NCBI GenBank assembly: GCA_015039465.1
Contig: MU130378.1
Location: forward strand, 1,430,570-1,494,569
Direction of reading: 5' to 3'
Length of the DNA stretch: 64,000 nucleotides
Source: Phlegmacium glaucopus
Taxonomy: Eukaryota; Basidiomycota; Agaricomycetes; Agaricales; Cortinariaceae
This document shows positions 47,205-58,939 of this stretch, in pieces; within the stretch, counting starts at the first letter, position 1, and the number at the start of each line of letters is the position of its first letter. A program made the position numbers and the translations under genes. Under the pieces are notes generated by a model, which was given only the letters and a program-made list of their open reading frames with translations, was not told the origin of the DNA and searched no databases.

Positions 47205-47560
47205 ATTTCATATTAATACGCAGGCGCCGCATGGTTTCCTGCAACCGAGTTCGGGTTTATCGTTTATTACTGTGTTAGGACCTTATTGACCTCATTTTTT
47301 TCTTCACATTATGCTTATTGCTTTCAACACTACTCATTCCGTCGACGTGTTTATACCTTTTACATCTGGATCATGCCACAATTTCATTTTCATTTTATTC
47401 CGGAACCTGTACACTTCAAATAATTAGCATAACATAATCATACGTTTGATTTTCGGATTTTAATAAGTCCCCACGGCTAAGTCCGACCATAATAGTCGTC
47501 AAACCCTTTTTACTCTGTAACCTCCATCTCATCTCCCTGTTCGCTGTCACCTCTAGAGTC
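47205..47560. other. 356-bp intergenic upstream of YHM2
   Basis: It holds the 3' flank of the coiled-coil gene and the YHM2 promoter. A pyrimidine-rich stretch just before the ATG (47521-47555) is typical of fungal promoters. No other feature is seen. Confidence 0.45.
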
Positions 47561-48959
47561 ATGGGTGTCCCATCAGAACCAGGTCAAAAGGGTGTCAACT
47601 GGTCTAACATTGCTGTTGGTGAGCGTGTTATGTCGCTATTATGTTCTCCCTGTGCTGATGCCAACGGAAGGTGGTATCATGAATATGGTAATTTCTTCGA
47701 ACAATGACGCGAGAATGGTACTGACTATCACATCGTCTCATAAATAATTAGTTCGTGAGTACTGCCAACTTCTTCATGTTTCCGTGCTGACATTGCTTCA
47801 CTTTGTAGGAGGCAAGTCGTGTGCTAGCATCTTTCGGTTGGAAGACCAATTTTAATTATACAGGTAACCACACTTGGCCAACCCCTGGAGGTTCTTAAAA
47901 CCCAAATGGCTGCCAACCGGTCGCAATCGATGCTACAAGCTTGCAAGTATGTTTGGGCTCGAGGTGGTGTAGCAGGTTTCTATCAAGGCCTCATCCCTTG
48001 GGTAAAATCTCGTCCTTGTTTGTCCTTTAGTGGTGCTGACCGGGGCGGGGTACTCATAGGCTTGGATTGAAGCCTCTACAAAAGGGGCTGTCCTCGTCTT
48101 TGCGGCTTCTGAGGTGGAATCTGCGTCACTCAATTATGGTATAAACCCTGGGTTGGCTGGCTTGTTAGGCGGCATGACTGGCGGAATTGCTCAAGCCTAC
48201 GCGACGATGGGTGTGTATACGACCTGTCCTCTGTTTTATTCCCTATGACTAACATCCAAATAAATAGGGTTCACGACGTGTATGAAAACTGCAGAAATTA
48301 CGCGTGCTAAGTCTGCTTCCACTGGTGTAAAGCCCCCTTCCACTTGGGCTGTTTTCGCCGATATCTACCGTCGTGAAGGTCTTGCTGGAGTAAACAAAGG
48401 TGTTAATGCTGTTGCCGTTCGTCAATGCACTAATTGGGGCTCTCGGTATGACATTACACAATTCATTCTCAAGCTGCATTCTCAGTCTTGATGTATAGGA
48501 TGGGTTTTGCGCGTTTAGCCGAGGATACCATTAGGAAAGTGAAGGGTAAGGGCGAGACCGAGAAACTTGGTGCAACAGAAAAAATTCTGGCATCATCTAT
48601 TGGTGGTGCCTTGGCTACATGGAACCAACCTATTGAAGTTATTCGCGTCGAGGTGATTGCAGCGCTTCAGTAATTTGAGCGTTTACTGACATCCTTTCTA
48701 GATGCAAAGCATGGCCAAGAATACTGGAAATGTCAAGCGACCTGCTAAGCTGACGATCATGAACACCCTCCAGTTCATTTACCAAGAGAACGGGATTAAA
48801 GGCTTGTACCGTGGGGTTACACCTCGTATTGGTCTTGGTATTTGGCAGACAATATGCATGGTGTCACTAGCCGATTACGTTAAAATCTGGTGAGTTGATA
48901 GTCTATGACGGCTGTAGAGAATATGGCTAACATAATGATATAGGGTGAAAGGGCATTAG
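47561..48959 (+). CDS. YHM2: Mitochondrial citrate/2-oxoglutarate carrier Yhm2
   Basis: Ten exons total 906 nt and encode 301 residues: 47561-47618, 47671-47687, 47752-47754, 47809-47811, 47864-48001, 48060-48210, 48268-48445, 48499-48652, 48702-48889, 48944-48959. Key segments are [94 protein letters not shown] and GLYRGVTPRIGLGIWQT, matching Yhm2 closely. Yhm2 exchanges citrate for oxoglutarate across the inner membrane, supplying cytosolic NADPH, and also associates with mitochondrial DNA. Exons 3 and 4 are 3 nt each (TTC and GAG) and restore [12 protein letters not shown] at the conserved length. The intron after GAG starts GCAAGT. The MPV17-type gene starts 131 bp downstream. Confidence 0.95.
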
Positions 48960-49090
48960 ATACATAGAAATATAAAGTTTATTAGTTTATACCTTGAAAT
49001 AATACTTATAGAGAGCGGGAGCTATTTCAAGGCACCGGTTATTGATTTAAGAACTACCGGACATGACTTGACTCTTGCCACTGACCAGCT

Positions 49091-50043
49091 ATGAACGCCA
49101 ACAAGAATGTGACTCACCCTCTCCTCCACAAGTATTTGACCCAGCTTAGCCTCCACCCTCTCCGGACCAAGGCTATCACAACTGGTATCTTGTTCAATTA
49201 AGCCCTCATTTTGGTCGCTTATAGCCTCCGGCAGCTATCCTATGTTTCTTGCAGGAGGTTCTTGGAAGTAACTTGTCTGGCACTCCGGCAAACGTGTCAA
49301 AAAATGCGTCAGCGATGGTACGCTCATTGCAGAGCGTTCACCTAAACACAAAGGCTGTCAAGATGGCCATCTACGGCTTCTTGGTCTCCGCGCCATTGAG
49401 TCATGCTCTCATCGGCCTTCTTCAGAAGGCATTCGCTGGAAGGACGGGCCCGCGCGCGAGGGTGGGCCAGATCATCACAAGTAACCTGTTCGTCTCTCCA
49501 ATCCAGGCCTCAGGTAACAGCCGCCTCATTAAAATGTTTTCCCTTTTGTTTCTCAACGTTTTTTTTCCTTCTTACAGTATACCTTGCCTCTATGGCCGTA
49601 ATCAATGGAGCAACTTCACTTGATGAAGTTATCAAAACAGTCAGAGCTGGTTTTTTCTCGGTAGTTCGGGTATGAACGCCACTGTCAATCTCTACACATT
49701 CCAGCTTCACCATACCTACCCACAGATTTCTTGGCTTGTTTCGCCCTTGTCAATGACGATTGCGCAAAACTTCATCCCTGTTGAGGTACATGTAATCTAT
49801 GGAACTCCTCCAGCAAATTTTATTCACCCTTTCATTTCAATTGCAGCTTTGGGTCCCATACTTCAACGCCATTCAATTTGTTCTCGGGGTGCGCTTCAGT
49901 CCCCGTTATAGTCCCTATCCAAGCTCATTGATTGATTTTATTTCTAGACATACTTCAACATGCGCGTCAAACAGGCAAGATTGGCAGCCCTCAAGAAAGA
50001 GAAACAAGGAGGCGAAAAACAAGAAAGAGAACGCAAGGATTAA
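49091..50043 (+). CDS. Mpv17/PMP22-family membrane protein
   Basis: The gene starts MNANKNVTHPLLHKYLTQLSLHPLRTKAIT (first exon 49091-49194; second from 49235). The following exons give ILCFLQEVLGSNLSGTP, HLNTKAVKMAIYGFLVSAPLSH, VGQIITSNLFVSPIQASVYL, SWLVSPLSMTIAQNFIPVELW and PYFNAIQFVLGTYFNMRVKQ. This is the four-helix Mpv17/PMP22 family, with the conserved W.SP....AQ.F.P motif near the end. Members sit in peroxisomal or inner mitochondrial membrane and form small non-selective channels. The Lys-rich tail (RLAALKKEKQGGEKQERERKD) and closeness to PMP22 favour the peroxisomal branch, but location is not shown by sequence. The stop is 58 bp from the end of convergent TRS85. Confidence 0.88.
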
Positions 50044-50101
50044 GCATCTACATACAAGCAGTATATATAACCTTTTGTCTAAACTCTGTATACCATCTTA
50101 T

Positions 50102-53100
50102 TCAAGTCGTCCGGGCGTCACAAACAATCAGGCACATGCCTTCGCTCAATTGAGGCTCTTGTAAGTACCGTCGTTTCCTCGTATTTTTCGTTGGGTCCGC
50201 AACATCCGCCGTATTGATCTCCGTCTCTAAAGTCCAACTTCCCGGCTCGTAGGATCCGGCTCGAGTAATCCATACTTTTGGTCGGACAATGACCGACTGC
50301 GATGGCGGAATGACTCCGCGAAATGTAAGACGGCCATGATAGGGTAAATGCAAAAATATTCCGCTGGAAAGACATGGTTCAATCATCAGGCCCTAACAAG
50401 AAGAAAAAAGAAGGCCTTACCTAGACTTGATTGGTTTGGCCATTAGATTAAGCGTATACCGTGCAGGATGAGTCGGAGAGTGATTGCGGAGAAGAAACTC
50501 CAGGGGTAGGACAAAGGGTCTAGAATATGATATGTTAAGATTGTGAGGAAGGCGACGTCCAAGAAGGAAACTCACCCTTTTGAAAAATCGTGAACTTTTG
50601 TGCCCACATCTTGTAGAGACAGTACAATAGGGTTCATCTCAACATTCCATTCACTTCCCCGAATCGCATCAAGTACCTCCATATTTTCCCTTCGCGTCTC
50701 CGCGTACATGCTTCGCTTAACTTTGGCGCTCTCCGCCTCTTCAATGATACCGTCCAAAGCAGCATGTCCAGCTCCAAGCGTAACTCCGTGAACATTTATA
50801 TGACCAGAAATGTTTTGCAGAGGTATTGTCCAGAACACGATCATATCAAGAGAAGTGGGATTATAAAGAGGAAATATTGATGGATGGTAGGTGAGTGGGA
50901 TGTAGGAATGGACATGAGCGATGGTTCGCGATGCAAACTTCCGACGGCTACTTTGTATGAAGTCCATAATGGTTGCACCTTGGATTGTTCTTCGTCTAGC
51001 AATCTATGCAAACGGGTTGAGAACCTTTCTTATTAACTCTTTTGATGGAACTAGTTACCTCTGATACATGGCTGCAATGCACACTAATGTGAGGAGGGGT
51101 AGAGGGGTCATTATCTTTTCCTTGCAGGAGGTGTCTGAGCTTCCCAGTAACAAAATCCACTGTTTCTCGAGAACCGGAACATTCAGACCACCTTGATGCC
51201 CCTAGCATCAATCGAAAGCATTGTAACGGTGCAATGACTCCACTGGTGAAGACTCAGTCACCACGAATGACCATATACGATCGGGAAATTACATACAAAT
51301 TAATGTCCGTCAGGGGCATGGCCGTCCACAACGGACTCAGACAAGAGATCTGCACGAGTTCCGCTTCCACTGTCGTCGACACGTTCACTATGTCGGTATT
51401 CAAGATATAAGAGTAATCTAGAGTTTGTGATGGCTCTGCCGAGATTGAGATATCGAATAACGGTTGAACATCATATGAACGGTTCAATTTTGTTGAATAG
51501 AATAGCTGAGTGTCGTTCTATGAGCAGGACATCAGGAGAGGAAACATGATAATGAAAAGGCATTTTGTTCAGACCTCTCGAAAGACGAATAAAAGGCAGA
51601 GCTCATGACTCCCAATCGTTTCGGCATGAAATATGAAAGGAACTTCAACACTATTTCCAGGCTCAAGCATCGATGAAGATGGCTGATTTGAACCAGATAT
51701 TGGCAATCGATAAGGCTTTTGGGGTTCCAGTGAGTTTTGAGATCGGACAACCTCCGTCACTGCTATCGCTATCCAGATTCATGAGATGCAAATCACCATA
51801 ATAAGCATTGTCAAATCATACGCACGATCATACATTGCATCCTTATCAGCAGCACCAACCCAAATCTCATCTTCAGCACCAGCCACCATCCAAATGTCAC
51901 TAATAGGCCTTGTACCCGCATTAGTCAACCAAAGCCTCATCGACTTGTTTTCTCCTTGTATTAACACCAACTGTTCGTCTTCAATATAGCTCGCAACGAG
52001 TTTATGATGCGATGCTACCACTTCCACCCCCATGATGACATCTGGTGCATAAGTGGGTTGCTGCCGCTGTAATGGAGTGTCATGCAATCTGCGACCACGA
52101 GATGCCAGAGATTCCGTCACGGAGAGCAGACCGAGGAAATCATATTTAGCATGAGTTACGCTTAATTGTGTTGGGACTTTTGATTTTATTGATACTGGGA
52201 TCTGAAGGACGTCAAGTTAGTTTCATTAGATCGATCCTTCGTCAATGCAACTTACTGAACTTGTTTCCTTCGCCCCTAAAGTAACCTCCTTTATGATTTC
52301 GACTTCAACAGAGTCGTCTGTAGAGTCGGAATGGGACGCCTGTAAAATAAGGGTAAGATTCGACAAATTGACTTCAGTGTCCAGTGGGTTTTGAAGGACG
52401 AGATCCACCCAAAACAGTTCTGGACGGATGCAATTAGCGAATTATTTGGGAGAAGATATTCCCCCAGCAAGCCACCAACCGTTCGTGCTGACTTTCCCTG
52501 CCTTGGCAACACTCTCTTTGCCTCCCTGAGATTTCCAAAATGCCTTCCAATCCTCTTCACGAGCACGCCAGACATCATTATCCCCATCACCACTATCTCC
52601 CAGAAATCTTAGCCGTAGATGAGGAGTTGCACAAAGCTTGATAGGCAACTGCAACAATGTTGAACCAACTTTTTCAGGTTCAGTCGACTTGAAATACTGC
52701 ATGCCACCATGTTATATCTCACTGCCAGAGAACTTGGATTATGCTCACACTATAAGCCACTCTGAAGTCATCCAAATAAAGCTTGTCGCTTCCTGAAATC
52801 TTACCCGTACCTTCCTGGAGGAGACGAGCATTATATGAAAAAGCAGAAGCACCCCTGAGTAGACCTAAAAATAATCGAACAGCACCAGCCACATCGCCTG
52901 TTGTGTAGAGCATTCGACCTAAGAGCACGCATTCAATACCTCCCAATTTATAACTTAGTAGCAAGGAATTTTCAGGACCTAGCGGATGTTCGATCCCGGA
53001 TAGGATATCTTCCAGCCCTTCGGCAATCATGGCTGATTTTCCTTCAGAGTCCCAGAACGAGGGTGATAATTCCTTGGATGGAGGTATGCTGTACAATTCC

Positions 53101-55070
53101 TGCGCTTTCCGCAAGAAATACATAGTCAAAGGTTTCTAACAAGAGAACCATCAGCATTCTACGATTAACAATAAACTCGGTAAAAAAAGGGTTTACAATA
53201 CCGCATTTCTCTAATCTTCCCGCTGCAGAAGCATACCACAGCGCAGCTCTCCTTCTTGCTTGCTTTTTCGCGCTCAAAAGTGCAGCTTGCGCCATTAACA
53301 GAGCAGACGGCGCTTCTTCTGCCTTGAATTCAAAATAAATAAAAAATCAGACTATTAGCATGATGTCTACGGGTGATAGACATGAAAGCCAGAAATGGAA
53401 ACGGTCACGAACATTACCAGCTGCCCAGACAAGCCAACGTTCTCCTTCCAAAACGTTGCTAATAAAATCCTGTGGCGAAATGCCTGCTTCCCATCGTACG
53501 GCGCAGAGTAGAGCACGGACTTGGGCATGTGGATGGACTTCCGTCGAGTTTGAATGGATACTTGTCAGAGCGGTTGAGGCATGTAGAGGGATTGTAGGTG
53601 AAGGCGTCAGTAGCAGGGGAAGGATGTCCTGTAGAGACATATGAGTGTACATCGTTTGTTTTTTTCCCTTTTGAAAACTCACAGAGCCACCTTTGCTTTC
53701 TTTTCGAAGTGCTTCCCAAACCATCACGGCCAACTTGTAATCACCCAATATAGTGGCAAACTCTGCAAGACGTCGCAGCTGGGATGGAGGGCCCCAACCG
53801 TCAGAGACCGATGTCCGACCAGGAAGGGAAGCGACGGAAGACGTCACTTGCATAGGTGAAGGAGATGGAGATGGAGAACCGAATAAACGACGGGTTGAGG
53901 AGAACAAACGCGAAGGAAGCCTTCGAGTGGAGGAGAACTGACGATAGGTAACATAAGAGTTTCGAACTAAGAATACAGAGTAAATGAAAGGCAGCCTTAC
54001 ATTCTCGTTCCAATCTACGACACATTTCTCCATCCATGGGATCAAGCTCATGACTAGAAACTCCCTTGTGAACCGGGCCGTCTGCTGAATATCCTTTTCC
54101 TCCATGCTTAGCGTGTTCAATGAGGCCGCGTGTGTTGTAGTTGTTGGCATTGTGGCAGTAAGTGGGGTCATTGGATTTTGAGGAGGTGGAGCATCGGGGG
54201 AAGGTGGTGAGGGTAGGCGTGGCATGAGTGCAGGAACGGGAATTGGCTTTGGAGGAGGCTTGGGTAGAGTGAGGGAGAGGAGATAACTGTGTAACCCGAA
54301 TTGCTTTTTAACGGCATTATAGAGAGCACCTGCTCTATTAAGCATTATAAGAATTAGAAAAGGGTGAAGAGAAAAGACGGACGTACTCTTCGTCTGAGAG
54401 TACCGAGTCTTGGGGATGAATGACGAGTGTATATCTGAGGAAATTAGTGTCTACCCAAGGGGGGAATTGTAGAGCTCGAGAATGCAGTGCTGTTATAGCC
54501 TGCAAAGGGTTAGGTGTTGTAGTTGATACAGCCAAGATCACTAGAAGAATTTGAACAGGAAATTCTGTGGAATGGGAACAGAACGTACATGCAACGGGAT
54601 GGTTCCAGGCTTCTGATTTTGAAGGTACAAAGTCCCCTTCTGCACAACGACGAAGGTCATCCCACCATGGTGTTCGAAAGCTTTCCTTGTCGAGTAGTTT
54701 ATCAGCATCTTGAACCCATTTGACGGATCGATTGGCGATGCGTGCGGTCAACCAATCGAGGGTGCGGACGGCACGTTCGTCGTCATCTTCTCGACAAGCC
54801 AGCTCAACATCATTTAAAGCTGAAAACCGAAGTGCAAAAGAGGGGTGTGGAATAGATACGAGGGATGTTGTGCGAGTTGTAACTGGATGAAAGTGGTTAG
54901 AAAGAAGGATCAAGATATTATATATTCTGTGTACCTTGTGGTAAAGGAGAAAAAGATTGTAATATATTATGTAGAGGTGGTAAAGAAGCCGATTCGAGTA
55001 GGATATCAAGATCTAGCGAGGTAAGGATACATATTTGTGGACTGAGTGATGAAGGAATTGAGAAAGGCAT
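50102..55070 (-). CDS. TRS85: TRAPPIII complex subunit Trs85 (TRAPPC8)
   Basis: A long gene of more than ten exons. It starts MPFSIPSSLSPQICILTSLDLDILLES (ATG 55068-55070) and continues FALRFSALNDVELACREDD, ANRSVKWVQDADKLLDKESF, NPLQAITALHSRALQFPPWV, TARFTREFLVMSLIPWMEKCV, LRRLAEFATILGDYKLAVMVWEALRK and WLVWAAGN, as in the Trs85 N-terminal and middle regions. The C-terminal Ig-like part has GNSVEVPFIFHAETIGSHEL and ends FRGVIPPSQSVIVRPKVW and LSEGMCLIVCDARTT. Trs85 defines TRAPPIII, the exchange-factor complex for Ypt1/Rab1 in autophagy and Golgi traffic. A Pro-rich insert lies in PKPPPKPIPVPALMPRLPSP. A small ORF ends only 21 bp upstream of the start, in the same frame. Confidence 0.88.
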
Positions 55071-55091
55071 CAATAGATTCCCACGGTCAAG

Positions 55092-55343
55092 TCAGTCTTG
55101 AAGAGTTTCTAAAAACAATTCGAATTTGAGTTCTTCTCCTCGATTTGCCGCCTCAACGCCTTTGTACCAATATTCAACCATCAGATTCAATTTCTCAGTT
55201 TCCGTCCTCGCAGACCAGTCTGACTTCTTCATCTCTTCACCATCTGCCATCCCCCATGCATTCCTCAGATCCCACTCTTCCTTCTCAATCTGATACACAT
55301 GTTCTTCACTGATTTCGTGTAGTTTCGCAGCAGTCGAGCTCAT
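55092..55343 (-). CDS. Small acidic protein of unknown function (83 aa) upstream of TRS85
   Basis: An uninterrupted 83-codon frame begins MSSTAAKLHEISEEHVYQIE and ends in FLETLQD at a TGA. The product is hydrophilic and acidic with several Trp (EEWDLRNAWGMADGEEMKKSDW, LMVEYWYKGVEAANRGEELK) and looks alpha-helical. I recognise no family, and no signal peptide or membrane helix is present. Composition and clean start support a real gene rather than chance. The TGA is followed by seven sense codons and then the TRS85 ATG, all in one frame, so the two may share an mRNA. A role linked to TRAPP is only a guess from position. Confidence 0.6.
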   Translation of the reverse strand: MSSTAAKLHEISEEHVYQIEKEEWDLRNAWGMADGEEMKKSDWSARTETEKLNLMVEYWYKGVEAANRGEELKFELFLETLQD

Positions 55344-55772
55344 CTTCTCTTTCTCCTTATTTCCGGCATCACATAGATTGCAGATAAACCATCTGCCTTG
55401 TCTTTTGAAGGCTACATTTCATTCGTTCAACATCGTTCAACCATCTACAGATCCATTGCTCACATTCGGGTTTCAAAAATGATCCTGTGTGCATATATTC
55501 CTTCGTCTGTTTAGGATGGTGGTAGTGTCAAAAGACCAGCATGTTCACGTTGTCATCTCACCTTTTATATACTTGTGCGGGCACTTCCTGCCGTGACTGT
55601 TACCTCATCACAAGGATACTAAACGGTAATTCCTCGTATACACCACACAACTCTACGTAGTTTCCAAAAACTGTCCACTTGCATTCTAAATAGTATCCCC
55701 TCAAAATAGCCAGTGTAGTAATAATAATAACCAAAAAAAAAATCCAAAAAAAGGTATAAAAAAACAAACGGT
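55344..55772. other. 429-bp intergenic region
   Basis: It contains the promoter of the small ORF (and possibly TRS85) and the 3' flank of the LCCL gene. A run of A near 55730-55765 is present. I see no gene. Confidence 0.45.
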
Positions 55773-57923
55773 TCAAGAAGGTCCTGGAAGTGGGTCCACC
55801 CATGTCATGTTGGGCCACAGAGTAGCAGCCATAGTGAAATCGCCTGCCACACCACTAGACGTGTACTAACAATCACATTATTAGAATCACTACCACAAGA
55901 AAACAAATTCCACTTACAGCAAGCCTAAAGAAATGGGGTAGACCTGGGTTCAAAGATCCCAAAGAAAAATTCAATCCCGTTCCTGCAAATCTCTGTACAT
56001 CATCCACCAAGAGCGCAAATCCGTCCCAGCCCTCAATCAGTGGGTTCCAAAAAATGGTCTGATTGAGGAAAGGAATACTCGAATTGAAATTGGTAGAGTT
56101 GGTCCCAAATATAGGTAGATCAGATCCCAATGGCGCATCTTGGCGAAGCTTGACGAGTCAATCAGTATAAAGTGAACGAAGAGCCAAGAGCCACACTTAC
56201 ATCGCTGGCAGTTTGCAGAATCGAGTCGAACCCAAAGGCAGCAGTGCCGTTAAGAAAAAGTCCAAGAAGTAAGCCTTGATAAATTGCAGATAATCGTGTC
56301 GGGAAACCAGTTCCAGGTATAATTACCTGTACAAGGTACCATCATGTTAGCTGAGGAAGCATGTGTTTAATTGGTTGGAGGGAAATTTACCATTGGTAGG
56401 ATGTAATGGTGCAGTCGAAGCGACAAGCCAGGGAGGAAGGCCAACACCAAAGTGACAAGGCCACCAAGGATATACCATCCAAGATAATGAGGAAGCCATC
56501 CCGTCTTGCGTACAACACGTACTTGGTTAATAGCCAAGACAACAACTATCACCAATATAACAACCAGTGTCGCGATAGCTCCATTCCGCTTCGTAATATC
56601 AGATGCAGTCAAACGACTAAGCGGGAGTCTGTCAAAAGTAAGGTTATTGAGAACTCCAACCCAAAATCCACTCAGATAGAGTATACATGACTCCAAAGGA
56701 GCGTTTGCGAATACAGGCAGGACAAATCGGAAGGCCAATCTCCAAAATGCATAGGCGACAAAGAGTGCAGGTAGGAAAGATCCGAAAGCAACGTCTAATT
56801 TTGGAGGAGGCCCCTGCGGCTGTGAGAAAAGTGCTACGTGCCAAAACCCGATGCAGACGAGACACCAGTAGAGCACTATGGGTTTGGGTCGTAGAAGGAT
56901 AAACAAGGCGCAGGTGACGAGGATGTTGAAAGCGAGAGCTGCATCTCGTAGGTCCGTACAGTGAGTCAACGAAGTGAATTCCAAAAAACGGAAGGAGACC
57001 AGAAAAACTGTTGGGAATCCGATGGACGTGAGCCCATTAGATGTGAATGGAAGGAAGTCCGTAAAATTTCCCCCAAGTTGAAGAGTCCCGCAACCACCTT
57101 TTTTATTCGAAATGATACCTCTGGTAACGAGATGAAAATTATCAGTAAATCTTAACTGAGAATAAAAAAAGGCATACGCTTGGACAGCAGCAGCACATAT
57201 AAAACTATCCCCTCTATATGTTCTATTTGCATCCCCACCTCCAACAATGAGCGGCTTAAACACTGTTTGCTCGTCCCCAACCGTCCTCGGATTTTGTAAA
57301 ATCACACCGCTGCATTGAGCGGGGCATCGGAAATCAAACGTGGCATTATCAAATGGGCCGCAAGCGTTGCCGTCTTGACCACATTGGTTATTGGCTAGCC
57401 AATACGTCGAGGTACAACCAATGAACGAGTCAGGAGGGGTCAGGAAAGATTGAGAACGTGTAAAAAAGGCAAAGCCTATTATATACACAGCGCCCAGGAA
57501 AATGAGAAGCCAGGGCGACGTGAGGACGTGGGTAGATTTGATTAAGGTTGATTCGATGGGTGCGACGATATGAATCCCAACTATGTGCGTGTCAATGTTC
57601 AGTAACGGTGTAGGTGCTGTGATACCAGGTTATTCAGTTAATGACAATAGTCAGTAGTAGACAGACGCACGAGGGAGGTCAACTTTCGGCCGCGGTCCTC
57701 TTACGTATATCACCGCTTTAGTGAGCCAAGCATGAAAGGCGGGATGATTACTAGCCAAACGCCGCGAGGCTGTCGAAAGCCACGTTCTTCGTTCGGACCC
57801 TATTACGGCACCTGTGGAGATGATGTGTAGTTCGTAAGGCCGATCGTCTATACTCGGTTTGGAAATGTGTAAAGAAGAGTTTCCAGGATGAGAAGAGCTT
57901 GAAGCAGTACTATCCCCCTCCAT
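55773..57923 (-). CDS. LCCL-domain multi-pass membrane protein
   Basis: The gene starts MEGDSTASSSSHPGNSSLHI. The cytosolic N-terminus (TWLSTASRRLASNHPAFHAW) is followed by a first membrane helix (PWLLIFLGAVYIIGFAFFT). The LCCL domain carries Cys pairs in GCTSTYWLANNQCGQDGNACG and FRCPAQCSGV, then the motif YRGDSFICAAAVQAYAF and GGCGTLQLGG. Six or more helices follow (AALAFNILVTCALFILL, VLYWCLVCIGFWHVALF, FLPALFVAYAFWRLAF, GAIATLVVILVIVVVLAI). The last exon reads TSSGVAGDFTMAATLW and ends GPS. LCCL domains are extracellular or lumenal modules of unknown ligand. The fungal membrane-bound form is widespread but not functionally characterised. Several NxT/NxS sites flank the LCCL part, consistent with lumenal exposure. 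Confidence 0.85.
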
Positions 57924-58017
57924 GACTTTTCAAAAGAGAGGCAGTAGCAGTGCGTGTGATTTGGCTCTTAGCAACCAGACACTCATAAAAATAGGTTATG
58001 GTACATATAACATAGGA

Positions 58018-58764
58018 CTACAACAAAGGTCCCACTGCAATAAATATGAGCGACCACCGCAAATACCAGAAACAGAAAAGGTACGAACAGTAATCGTAAA
58101 CTAGGCGGGCTTCAACGTCTTGGTTTTTAGGTCCTGTAAACTTGACATGCCTCACGTATCTTCTCTCATCCTCGATGTTTTCAATTCCCCAGGTCTACAT
58201 AATATGATATATGTCGAGTAAACGAGAAAGTGCTGAAGCGCTAAAGACTTACCTGATCTGCGATCCAACTTATGCCACTCTTGGGGGTATCGCTCTCAAC
58301 GTATGACTGAACGAGACCATGCTCGATAGTGTCTGCAGTCCATCCTTCCTTGAGGAAGGCAACATCAAGTTGGTCAACTGGCACCCTCCTCGATTTTCCC
58401 ATGACATGGCCAAAAACATGATCATTGTTCTCTCGCTCCCTCCAGTTTAGCACTCTGGTCTCTCGAGTCCCGGGAATTCCGCCTGTGACAGTCTGATCGA
58501 TGTCGATGTGCTCAATGGCGTTCCCATCCGAGTCGTCCTTGTAATGTTTAACAGAGAGAGTGATAGTGCCGTATTTAATGGCCAATCTAGTAAGCCAACT
58601 GACATTTTGCATAGCCAAGATATCGTCAGTACGCGGGTCCGAGAGTGACTTGTTCTGTGATACCCGGTCAGCCATTGGATTGTTGAAAAGTAATAAAGGG
58701 CTTGCCGTACCATGGTGTACTTTCCTGTTATGTCGAGAACGGTCAAGTCAGATGGGACGGCCAT
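58018..58764 (-). CDS. Conserved fungal lipocalin-like protein of unknown function
   Basis: Four exons encode a protein of about 200 residues starting MAVPSDLTVLDITGKYTMNK. Further segments are LSDPRTDDILAMQNVSWLTR, ITLSVKHYKDDSDGNAIEHI, DQTVTGGIPGTRETRVLNWR and QSYVESDTPKSGISWIADQT. The end is assembled as KFTGPKNQDVEARLVYDYLGPLL by removing an intron that starts GTTCGT near 58085. Alternating hydrophobic strands and a small size suggest a lipocalin/fatty-acid-binding-like barrel, which I recall for this fungal family, but no ligand motif proves it. It is cytosolic by appearance, with no signal peptide or membrane segment. Confidence 0.7.
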
Positions 58765-58939
58765 TGTGATAGTTGAAGTTGAAGATTCAGTCGCCTAGAA
58801 CCGGTACTCTGAGACGAGGAATGAATCACATGGGATGCAAATATGATGATACATATGCTATTTTCCGCACACTTCAATACATAAGTTCAAGGCTTTGTGT
58901 CGGAAAAAATACGGAATCGAGGTCGCCGAGGTTTACCCT

